A stretch of DNA of 64,000 bases, from positions 65,588-129,587 of the forward strand of contig CASFRV010000008.1 of assembly GCA_949297215.1 (NCBI GenBank). The letters are read 5' to 3'. Every line of letters begins with the position of its first letter. Position 1 is the stretch's first letter. A program made the translations under genes and the position numbers. Of the stretch, positions 51,360 through 58,550 are shown piece after piece. Under the pieces are notes generated by a model. It searched no databases, was not told where the DNA came from, and saw only the letters and a list, made by a program, of their open reading frames with translations. Source of the stretch: an uncultured Bacteroidales bacterium (GTDB taxonomy: Bacteria; Bacteroidota; Bacteroidia; Bacteroidales; Bacteroidaceae).

Positions 51360-51959
51360 TTAACCCCGGAGCAGGTCGGCCACTTGTGCGGCCAGGTCGG
51401 CACGGCCGTCGTTGCAGATGACGCGGTCGGCACGGGCCATGCGCTGCTCGTCGCTCCATTGCAGGGCCATCCATTGCAGAGCCTTGGCCCGCGTCACGCC
51501 GTCGCGCTGCATGATGCGCTGCAAGCGCAGTTCGAGCGGCGCCGTCACGAGGATGGTTTCGTCGGCAAGCCGGTCGAAGCCTGCCTCGAAGAGCAGGGCA
51601 CACTCCATGAAGACCATACGGCCGGCGCGGGCCTCGGCCCATGCGCGGAAAGCCTCGGCCACGCGGGGGTGCACGATGGCATCGACGCGGGCGGCCGCCT
51701 CGCGCCCGCGGCACAGGTAGGCGCCGAGCACGGGCTTGACCAGCGAACCGTCGGCGGCATACACCCCGGGGCCGACGAGCTGCGTGAGCTCGCGGCGTAT
51801 GAGGGGATGGCTCACGATGAGCCGCCGCGCCTCGTCGTCGCAATAGAAAACGGGGTGGCCCGCCTGCTCGATGAGGCGGCACACGTAGCTCTTGCCGCTA
51901 CCAATGCCGCCTGTGACGGCCAGCTTAGTCCTCGGGAACTTCTTCGATGACATACTCAA
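51360..51959 (-). CDS. coaE: Dephospho-CoA kinase
   Basis: 199 residues. It phosphorylates dephospho-CoA in the last step of coenzyme A synthesis. P-loop AVTGGIGSGKSYVCRLIE, then CDDEARRL and VMFMECALLFEAG-like lid region. Start ATG 51959 (MSMSSKKF) or 51953 are both possible. Either way the gene overlaps the end of the YbbR gene by about 30 bases, so the two are coupled. Confidence 0.93.
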   Translation of the reverse strand: MSMSSKKFPRTKLAVTGGIGSGKSYVCRLIEQAGHPVFYCDDEARRLIVSHPLIRRELTQLVGPGVYAADGSLVKPVLGAYLCRGREAAARVDAIVHPRVAEAFRAWAEARAGRMVFMECALLFEAGFDRLADETILVTAPLELRLQRIMQRDGVTRAKALQWMALQWSDEQRMARADRVICNDGRADLAAQVADLLRG

Positions 51960-52911
51960 CGTCGGTGGGGTTGAGACGGACGTGCGATACGCCGGGAGGC
52001 ACCGTCTTCAACGAGAGATGACATTTGTTGCTCTTGTTTTCCAACAAATCCTCGTAGTTGACAACAATGACAAAGTTGTCGGCCGTAATACTCCGGTACA
52101 TACCCATGCCGACCTGGAACGTAATGTTCACCTTCGAGGGGAACGTGCGCAGGGCCTTCGTGGCCGGGAAGTTTACCCACTGGATAGGCACCTGCACCGT
52201 CTTTTCCACCAGGCGGTCGACAAAGAGGGTGACGCCCACGGTCGAGGGCTCGAACTTGGCCCCGCGTATGGGCTGCACGGGAGAGTGGATCACGGTGGTG
52301 TCGGCCACGTCGCGCAGATAGATGGGTTGGAGATAGGCCGCCGTAATAGTGTCGAGCAACGCCTTGGCAGCGTAAACCGTGACGGAGTCGACGGATAAGC
52401 GCGTTTCAGAGAGATGATAGATGCGGCCGGTCTTCACTTTGCCTTGCAAGCGGACGGGAACGCGCTTGCACAGGCCGAAATTATAGAAAAACTCCAACGT
52501 GTCGGGGCGGAAGTTGACAATCTGCGTGCTTCCTTCGAGTGTTGCCGCCATTTGCCGCGTGACGTCGCCGACGGGGATGCGCGCATGGCCCGATGTGTTG
52601 GCATAGTTGGCGTAGTCGATGACGATGGGGCGCAGGCGCTTGCCGTAAACGTAGTTCAGCAGGGTGACGCCCTTGTCGCGCAAGCGCAGCTGAGCCGTTT
52701 TGGGCAGCTCGGTCGTGATGACAACGTTCTCGGGAACGTTTTTCAGTTCGATGGGAACGGTATAGTCGCGCTCGTACGTCTCGTTGAGGGCCTGAAAGAG
52801 CCAGAAGGCCGTGGAGAGCACCAGAAAAAACAAAAAAATCAAGAACTGCTTGTTCCATATCTTGGAAAAGCAGCCCTTGAAAAACCGTCCGATGATCCAT
52901 AAAAAATCCAT
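51925..52911 (-). CDS. YbbR-like domain protein
   Basis: 328 residues. One N-terminal membrane helix (FLIFLFFLVLSTAFWLFQAL), then extracytoplasmic YbbR-type repeats, with YTVPIELKNVPENVVIT and VPIQWVNFP segments. YbbR proteins (CdaR) regulate diadenylate cyclase in Gram-positives. In Bacteroidetes the family is found near coaE, as here, and its role is unknown. It lies between yajC and coaE in a minus-strand operon. Confidence 0.8.
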   Translation of the reverse strand: MDFLWIIGRFFKGCFSKIWNKQFLIFLFFLVLSTAFWLFQALNETYERDYTVPIELKNVPENVVITTELPKTAQLRLRDKGVTLLNYVYGKRLRPIVIDYANYANTSGHARIPVGDVTRQMAATLEGSTQIVNFRPDTLEFFYNFGLCKRVPVRLQGKVKTGRIYHLSETRLSVDSVTVYAAKALLDTITAAYLQPIYLRDVADTTVIHSPVQPIRGAKFEPSTVGVTLFVDRLVEKTVQVPIQWVNFPATKALRTFPSKVNITFQVGMGMYRSITADNFVIVVNYEDLLENKSNKCHLSLKTVPPGVSHVRLNPTDVEYVIEEVPED

Positions 52912-53022
52912 GGCTCTCTCGTTATGTTTGTTGCCCGGCTCGGGCCCGTTGTTCCATGGGCGCAGGCGCGGACGTTCAGCCCCATCCGCAGGCAGACGGC
53001 TGTGCCACCCGCAGGGAGCCGA

Positions 53023-53340
53023 CTATTTCTTGTTTATGTCGCCTTTGGGATTGATGGCAGCCTTCTCGAACTTTATTTTTACGCCGGTGGCCACTTCGAC
53101 CATCACGGTGTTGTCGTTTTCGTCAATGCTGCTGATGGTGCCGTGAATACCGCCAATCGTCACAATCTCCTGGCCACGCTGCAACGCATTGCGGAATTTC
53201 TGAATTTCCTTCTGACGTTTGTTCTGCGGGCGTATCATAAAGAAGTAGACGATGGCAAAAAGAGCCACCAGCATCACGATGGTCGGCATCATGCTCGGTT
53301 GAGCGCCTTGCTGCATGAGAGCAAACTGAAATTGAAGCAT
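53023..53340 (-). CDS. yajC: Preprotein translocase subunit YajC
   Basis: 105 residues. One membrane helix (PTIVMLVALFAIVYFFMIRPQNKRQKE) with the conserved FFMIRPQ motif, then the soluble domain LQRGQEIVTIGGIHGTISS. It associates with SecDF and YidC. It follows nusB by 12 bases. Confidence 0.95.
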   Translation of the reverse strand: MLQFQFALMQQGAQPSMMPTIVMLVALFAIVYFFMIRPQNKRQKEIQKFRNALQRGQEIVTIGGIHGTISSIDENDNTVMVEVATGVKIKFEKAAINPKGDINKK

Positions 53341-53352
53341 AAATGTTTCGGT

Positions 53353-54288
53353 TTATTGTTTTAAAAGTTTTTTTGCGGCTTTGAGTTTCTTCACCACGTG
53401 GTCGAGCAACCCGTTTATGTAGGACGCGCTGCGCGGTGTGCTGTACACTTTCGCTATGTCCAAGTATTCGTTGATGGATACGCTCACGGGAATCGACGGG
53501 AAGGAGAGGATTTCCGTCAGTGCAATCTGCATAATGATGACGTCCATGAAGGCAAGTCGGTTGAACTCCCAGTTCTTGCAGTTTTCCTTGATAAGGGTGC
53601 GCACTTCCGGGGCCAGTCCGATGGTGTTGCGGAAGAGCTTCGAGGCAAAGGCGCGGTCATCGTCGGATGCATACTCGGGTAGGAGCTCCTGGTCGGCACC
53701 ATCCTCTTCGCGGAAGCGTTTGATGGTTTTCAGGACGAACGAATCGACCACGTCCTTGTCGTCGTTCCAATACAGGCTGCGTTCTTCGAGCAAGTCGTCG
53801 AAGGCATCGTTGTTGCAGACGTAGCTCTTATAAAGTTTGCGCACTATTTCGCGGTCGGCCTCGTAGGAGAAATCTTCTTTCGTCAGGTACATCTGGTAAA
53901 CGTCGCTCTCTACAAACGAGTTGTAGAGCTTTTTAAGAAAAGCGTCTTCGTTTTCCCACATCTGTCCCTGCTTTTCGCGGAAAGCAAGCAACGACTTGTT
54001 GGCCTCCAATTGGAGCAAAAACTTATTGGCTGCAAACTGGCTGTCGGCATCCACGCCCGTAAGCTTCGTGCCCATGCGCTTGTCGCGCGCCTGCCGGGCC
54101 TCGTCGCGGCGGACGGCCACCTCGCGCAGGTTGAGCAAGAGCAAAAGCAGACTGTTGTACAAATCGTAGGCTTTCGTAAGGCTGAAATTCAACTCTTTTT
54201 CGGCAACGTCGATGGTTTTCCCCTCGTTCTGGTAATATGCATATATGAGTTGCACGATTTTCAGCCTTATAATCTCTCTGTTTATCAT
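53353..54288 (-). CDS. nusB: Transcription antitermination factor NusB, long form
   Basis: 311 residues, about twice the E. coli protein. The N-terminus MINREIIRLKIVQLIYAYYQ and the C-terminal EFNRLAFMDVIIMQIALTEI, FPSIPVSVSINEYLDIAKVY and SASYINGLLDHV are NusB family. The long middle insertion is normal for Bacteroidetes. It acts in rRNA antitermination with NusE (S10). First gene of the nusB-yajC-ybbR-coaE unit. Confidence 0.93.
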   Translation of the reverse strand: MINREIIRLKIVQLIYAYYQNEGKTIDVAEKELNFSLTKAYDLYNSLLLLLLNLREVAVRRDEARQARDKRMGTKLTGVDADSQFAANKFLLQLEANKSLLAFREKQGQMWENEDAFLKKLYNSFVESDVYQMYLTKEDFSYEADREIVRKLYKSYVCNNDAFDDLLEERSLYWNDDKDVVDSFVLKTIKRFREEDGADQELLPEYASDDDRAFASKLFRNTIGLAPEVRTLIKENCKNWEFNRLAFMDVIIMQIALTEILSFPSIPVSVSINEYLDIAKVYSTPRSASYINGLLDHVVKKLKAAKKLLKQ

Positions 54289-54320
54289 TCTAAGCAGACT
54301 TATCTATGGTATAATCGCTG

Positions 54321-54328
54321 CAAAAATA
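54321..54328 (-). promoter_or_regulatory. -7 box of the nusB operon
   Basis: TATTTTTG on the minus strand, 33 bases before the nusB ATG. Confidence 0.6.
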
Positions 54329-54429
54329 CGAAAAAAACGCCCAAGCCTCCATTTTTCCGTTTCTTTTTTTGGCACTTTCGGTTTTTGGTGGCAATTTTGG
54401 ACGGTTAATTCCCAAATACGTTTCATCCC

Positions 54430-54777
54430 ATGAATAAGTTTGAGGACGACAAGCAGGAAAAAGCTGATAAGGACATTCTCTTTTCAAGGGCCGTCAAGGC
54501 CGGGAAGCGCGTCTACTACATCGACGTGAAGCAAGACCGCAAGGGAGAGATGTACATCTCGATGACAGAAAGCAAGCGCCTCAAAGAGGCCGGCGAGGAC
54601 GGGTCGCCCCAGTTTGAAAAGCACAAGCTGTTTCTCTATCATGAGGATTTCGACAAGTTTCTTGCGGCACTCGGCGAGGCAACCGCCTTTGCCCGCGAGC
54701 GCAATGGGAGCCGCCCGGCGGAACAGGAGGAAGCTCCGCTGAAAACCGACGACTTTCATCTCGACATTGAGTTTTAA
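54430..54777 (+). CDS. PUR family nucleic-acid-binding protein (DUF3276)
   Basis: 115 residues. The core DILFSRAVKAGKRVYYIDVK, GEMYISMTESKRL and FEKHKLFLYHEDFDKFLAAL is the PUR-alpha-like fold known as DUF3276 in Bacteroidetes, thought to bind single-stranded DNA or RNA as a dimer. The C-terminal tail is acidic. Divergent from nusB. TACGTTTC at about 54417 may be a degenerate -7 box. Confidence 0.88.
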   Translation: MNKFEDDKQEKADKDILFSRAVKAGKRVYYIDVKQDRKGEMYISMTESKRLKEAGEDGSPQFEKHKLFLYHEDFDKFLAALGEATAFARERNGSRPAEQEEAPLKTDDFHLDIEF

Positions 54778-54955
54778 CGCCTGCATCCTGCCCCCGCCGG
54801 CGCTTTCCGTGCGGGCTCTTTGTACCCTTCGCTCACCGGGCTCTTCCTGCCGGCGCGCTGCGCGGGGCTTCATGCCCGTTCCTCTGCGCGATCGCGCACG
54901 CGCATGATAATAGCGGTCTGTCGGCTCTGCCGAGCGCAGGAAAACGGACAAAAAC

Positions 54956-54986
54956 TTGCGCAGTCAGCAAGAAATCAATACCTTTG
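54956..54986 (+). promoter_or_regulatory. Promoter and leader of rplY
   Basis: TTG (54956-54958), 20 bases, TACCTTTG (54979-54986). The leader of about 90 nt contains a hairpin GAGGCA/TGCCTC (55005-55021). Confidence 0.8.
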
Positions 54987-55078
54987 CAGCCGATTTGTCC
55001 GGCGGAGGCAGTCGTTGCCTCTCGTGTGATGGCGAATTAAGCTTAACATACTTAATTTAGAGTAACACATTTTTTATT

Positions 55079-55681
55079 ATGAAGCAAATTGCAATCAGCG
55101 GCACCGCCCGCACGCAGCTTGGCAAGAAGGCTGCCAAAAATCTCCGCAAGAGCGGCATGATTCCCTGTATCATCTACGGTGAGCAGAAGAACGAGAACGG
55201 CGAGCCCGTGGCTCTCCACTTCTCCGTGCCCGTTAACGAACTGAACAAGCTGGTCTACACGCCCCACATCTACCTGGTGGACATCAACATCGACGGCACC
55301 GACCACAAGGCCGTGCTCAAAGACTTGCAGTTCCACCCCGTACAGGACAACGTGCTGCACGCCGACTTCTACGAAGTGCACGCTGAGAAGCCCATCGTCA
55401 TGGGTGTGCCCATCGCTCCCCAGGGCTTGGCCGAGGGTGTACGCGCCGGTGGCCGCCTGATGACGATGGTACGCAAGCTCAACGTCCGTGCCCTCTACCA
55501 GGACATCCCCGAAAAGCTCAACATCGACGTCACGACGCTCGGTCTTGGCAAGTCCATCAAGGTGGGCGACCTCTCCTTCGACAAGCTCGAACTGGTAACG
55601 CCGAAAGAAGTGGTGGTATGCACCGTCAAGATGACGCGCGCCGCCATGGGTGCCGCCGCAGCAGCTGCCAAGGAAGCCTAA
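55079..55681 (+). CDS. rplY: 50S ribosomal protein L25 (Ctc form)
   Basis: 200 residues. The N-terminal L25 domain binds 5S rRNA (MKQIAISGTARTQLGKKAAK, GMIPCIIYG), and the C-terminal Ctc beta domain is present (VMGVPIAPQGLAEGVRAGGRL). The alanine-rich end AAAAAKEA is typical. It has its own promoter. pth and an S4-domain gene follow on the same strand. Confidence 0.96.
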   Translation: MKQIAISGTARTQLGKKAAKNLRKSGMIPCIIYGEQKNENGEPVALHFSVPVNELNKLVYTPHIYLVDINIDGTDHKAVLKDLQFHPVQDNVLHADFYEVHAEKPIVMGVPIAPQGLAEGVRAGGRLMTMVRKLNVRALYQDIPEKLNIDVTTLGLGKSIKVGDLSFDKLELVTPKEVVVCTVKMTRAAMGAAAAAAKEA

Positions 55682-55802
55682 CAATTATCAATTGACAATT
55701 GACAATGGACAATGGACTTTTCAATTGAAAATTTCGGGTTGATAAATGCTTTCTTAGTGGAGGCAGTCCTTCAGCCGGATGGTAATTGTTAATTTTCAAT
55801 TG
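55682..55802. repeat. AATTGAC-type linker repeats between rplY and pth
   Basis: CAATTATCAATTGACAATTG, then GACAATGG twice, and TTAATTTTCAATTG near 55789-55802. The family is the same as in the integrated element, so it is a host-genome repeat and not specific to the element. Confidence 0.65.
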
Positions 55803-55829
55803 TCCCTTGCCAATTAAATGGATTGACTG

Positions 55830-56393
55830 ATGAATTTCCTCATAGCGGGGCTGGGCAACATCGGCGACGAATATGCCGGCACCCGACACAACATCGGTTT
55901 CAGAGTATTGGACGCCCTTGCCAAGGCGTCCAATCTCGTTTTTGAGGACAAGCGCTACGGGTTCGTCACGACGCTCCGCGTTAAGAACCAGACGCTCATC
56001 CTTCTGAAGCCGTCCACCTACATGAATCTCAGCGGCAACGCCGTGCGCTACTGGATGAACGCCAAAAAGGTGCCGCTCGAAAACCTGCTGGTCGTTGTCG
56101 ACGACCTTTCGCTCCCCTTCGGTCAGCTGCGCATGAAGCCTTCGGGCAGCGAGGGCGGACACAACGGCCTGAAGCACATCACTTCCGTGCTCGGCACGCA
56201 GCAGTATGCCCGTTTGCGCTTTGGCATCGGCAACGACTTCCCGCGCGGCGGCCAGATCGACTACGTGCTCGGCCCGTTCCCGCCCGAACAGCTGGCGCTG
56301 ATGGACGAGCGTCTCAACATGGCCTGCGAAATGGTCAAGAGCTTCGCCCTGAGCGGCATCCAGTTCACCATGAACCATTATAACAAGAAGTAG
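55830..56393 (+). CDS. pth: Peptidyl-tRNA hydrolase
   Basis: 187 residues. It recycles peptidyl-tRNA released from ribosomes. Start [20 protein letters not shown], with the conserved Asn and His of GLGN...TRHN, then [24 protein letters not shown] and GGHNGLKHI. Its stop is six bases before the S4-domain gene. Confidence 0.96.
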   Translation: MNFLIAGLGNIGDEYAGTRHNIGFRVLDALAKASNLVFEDKRYGFVTTLRVKNQTLILLKPSTYMNLSGNAVRYWMNAKKVPLENLLVVVDDLSLPFGQLRMKPSGSEGGHNGLKHITSVLGTQQYARLRFGIGNDFPRGGQIDYVLGPFPPEQLALMDERLNMACEMVKSFALSGIQFTMNHYNKK

Positions 56394-56399
56394 AACCGC

Positions 56400-56825
56400 A
56401 TGAACACCGAAGCCCGCCTCGACAAATGGCTCTGGGCCGCCCGCATCTTCAAGACGCGCACGCTGGCCTCCGACGCCTGCAAGAACGGGCGCGTCAGCAT
56501 CAACGGCGCCCAGGCCAAGCCCTCGCGCACCGTGAAGCCCGGCGACGAGGTCGGCGTGCGCAAGCCGCCCGTCACCTACACCTTCCGCGTGCGCCAGGCC
56601 ATCGAAAAGCGCGTGGGGGCCAAGCTCCTGCCCGACGTGCTCGAAAACATCACGCCGCCCGAGCAGTATGAAGCTCTCGAGCTCAGCCGCATCAGCGGCT
56701 TCGTGAACCGCGCCAAGGGCACCGGCCGCCCCACGAAGAAAGACCGCCGCGCGCTCGACGAGTTTACCGCCCCCGAACTGATGGACGGCTTTTTCGACTT
56801 CGACGACGAGGACGACGACGTCTGA
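56400..56825 (+). CDS. S4-domain RNA-binding protein (Hsp15-like)
   Basis: 141 residues. The S4 domain begins at once: RLDKWLWAARIFKTRTLASD, VSINGAQAKPSRTVKPGDEV. Hsp15 (HslR) rescues stalled 50S subunits carrying nascent chains, which fits its position behind pth. The last 15 residues are very acidic (FFDFDDEDDDV). Confident on the family, less so on the exact role. Confidence 0.88.
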   Translation: MNTEARLDKWLWAARIFKTRTLASDACKNGRVSINGAQAKPSRTVKPGDEVGVRKPPVTYTFRVRQAIEKRVGAKLLPDVLENITPPEQYEALELSRISGFVNRAKGTGRPTKKDRRALDEFTAPELMDGFFDFDDEDDDV

Positions 56826-56855
56826 GCGTCCCTCCGCTCTTTTTAACAACGTAAA

Positions 56856-56892
56856 CCGCCCGCAGGCCATCGTGGCCGACGGGCGGTTTTTC
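56856..56892. terminator. Terminator between convergent genes
   Basis: CCGCCCG (56856-56862) with CGGGCGG (56880-56886), followed by TTTTTC. An inner GGCCA/TGGCC pair extends it. Confidence 0.8.
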
Positions 56893-56932
56893 TTGTGCCG
56901 TGTGCCCGGGGAGCGGGCGCGGCGTCATGGCG

Positions 56933-58021
56933 TCAGAGACATTCCTTGATGAAAGCCTGCATCTCGGGCACGCAAGCCTCGGCGCTCTGCAACAGTTTGA
57001 ACTGCGCCTTCGAACGCACCAGGTTGTGCTCGGCATAGGCCGTCTTATAGTACGTGTCGCCGTTGATATAGTCGGCCAGGAAGCGCACCGTCTGCATATA
57101 GGGGAAGAGCGTGGCGGCATACGGCAGGTTTTCCACCTCGACCGGGGTGAGGAACACGCCGGCCGACTTCAAGTAGCCCTTCGTAAAGGCCTTGAAGATT
57201 TCCATGTTGAAGTTGACGTTGTCCAGGTCCTTGTCGTCTTCCTTACCCGTGTTGGCAGCCGAGCGGAGGAAGTCGCCAAAGTCGGAGAACACGTAGTTGG
57301 GCATCACCGTGTCGAGGTCGATGACGCAGAGCACGCTGCCGTCCTTGTCGAAGAGGATGTTGTCCACCTTCGTGTCGCAGTGGCAGATGCGTTTGGGCAG
57401 TTTTCCTTCGCGGTGCAGGCGTTCGGCCTTGCACATCTCGTCGGCGCGTTTTTCCAGTTCGTCCACGAGCCACTGCACCTCGGCGAGCCGTCCGGCCTTG
57501 TTGTCGGCCACGGCCTCGCGCAGCTGCTGCAAGCGGAACTCCATGTTGTGAAAGTCCTTGATGGTCTCGCCCAGCTCCACGGGGATGTCGGCCAGCATGG
57601 CCTGGAACTCGCCGAACGTTTCGCCCACGATATACGAGCTCTCGGGCGTCACGGCGCTCTGCGTCACCGTGTCGGGGATGAACACCATCACGCGCCAGTA
57701 GTGCGTGCCGTCGAAGTAGAAATATTTGCCCGTTGCCTTGCAGGGCACGAAGCGGAGCACCTTACGGTCGATGTCGGCCTCGCCGGCAGCTTCCTTCTTG
57801 GCGCGGATGTGGTTGGTCACGGCCACGATGTTGCCCATGAGCATCTCCACGTCGGGGAAGATGGCGTTGTTGATGTTTTGCAGCACATAGTCGGGCGCCG
57901 CACCCTCGGTGCGCACGCGATACGTCGTGTTGATCAGGCCGTTGCCCAAGGGTTTCACCTCGACCACGTTGCCCTCGGTCTCAAACTGCGAGACAATTTT
58001 TTCCAGATCTTTTGTTTCCAT
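56933..58021 (-). CDS. NahK-like N-acetylhexosamine kinase (aminoglycoside phosphotransferase fold)
   Basis: 362 residues. The kinase motif ICHCDTKVDNILFD (HxDxxxxN) and the metal-binding VIDLDTVMPNYVFSDFGDFL are clear. The sequence HxDTKxxNxLFD...VIDLDTxMP is that of N-acetylhexosamine 1-kinase NahK, which phosphorylates GlcNAc/GalNAc at C1, rather than an antibiotic-modifying enzyme. The substrate is inferred. It is a single gene with its own promoter (58076-58083). Confidence 0.72.
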   Translation of the reverse strand: METKDLEKIVSQFETEGNVVEVKPLGNGLINTTYRVRTEGAAPDYVLQNINNAIFPDVEMLMGNIVAVTNHIRAKKEAAGEADIDRKVLRFVPCKATGKYFYFDGTHYWRVMVFIPDTVTQSAVTPESSYIVGETFGEFQAMLADIPVELGETIKDFHNMEFRLQQLREAVADNKAGRLAEVQWLVDELEKRADEMCKAERLHREGKLPKRICHCDTKVDNILFDKDGSVLCVIDLDTVMPNYVFSDFGDFLRSAANTGKEDDKDLDNVNFNMEIFKAFTKGYLKSAGVFLTPVEVENLPYAATLFPYMQTVRFLADYINGDTYYKTAYAEHNLVRSKAQFKLLQSAEACVPEMQAFIKECL

Positions 58022-58075
58022 GAAATTAGATGTTTATATACGTCGTTGTTCAGAATGTATGCGTTCTGTAACCGA

Positions 58076-58083
58076 CAAAATTA
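58076..58083 (-). promoter_or_regulatory. -7 box of the NahK-like gene
   Basis: TAATTTTG on the minus strand, about 55 bases upstream of the ATG. Confidence 0.6.
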
Positions 58084-58221
58084 AATAAAGCGCGGCGCAC
58101 GGGCAAGCGAAAACCCGTTTTTTCTCCGTTTGCAGCAGGTGTAGCCCGCTTTCGCGGGGCCGTCCCCTCGCGCTGTCTGTTAAAAAAGGGCGGACGTGGC
58201 CGTTTTCTCCGTGTTTTGGCC

Positions 58222-58550
58222 TTTGTGCGTTCCCGAATTTTGTATTTTTGTCGTTGCAAGGGGTTGCCGGCCCGCCCGGCTGCCCCGGGGAGATTACATT
58301 ACCTCGGCAATTCGCCGCCCGCGGCGAAAGTAATGGGACGGCTCTTCTCCCCGCAACCTCTCTTTCGGAAAGAATCTCTGCGTCCCGTCTTGCAGAACCC
58401 ACTTCCCGGGCACCCCGTGCGCCCGGGGCAAATGGCAAGACTATGACGGCGCTTCCGCAACGTTTTTTCTCCCGTCTTCCGACCGCGTCCGCGCGGCCGG
58501 CCATGCGTCGTAGCCTTTTTGAAAAAGAAACATCCATCTTTTAAATACGT
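58222..58550 (+). promoter_or_regulatory. Promoter and long leader of the BspA-like gene
   Basis: TTTG (58222-58225), 17 bases, TATTTTTG (58243-58250), then about 300 nt of GC-rich, probably structured leader before the ATG. I see no known riboswitch motif and no gene in it. Confidence 0.5.

Noticed and set aside
56933-58021. Aminoglycoside resistance gene
   Set aside because: The fold is that of APH enzymes, but the motifs match NahK-type sugar kinases and the gene sits among housekeeping genes.
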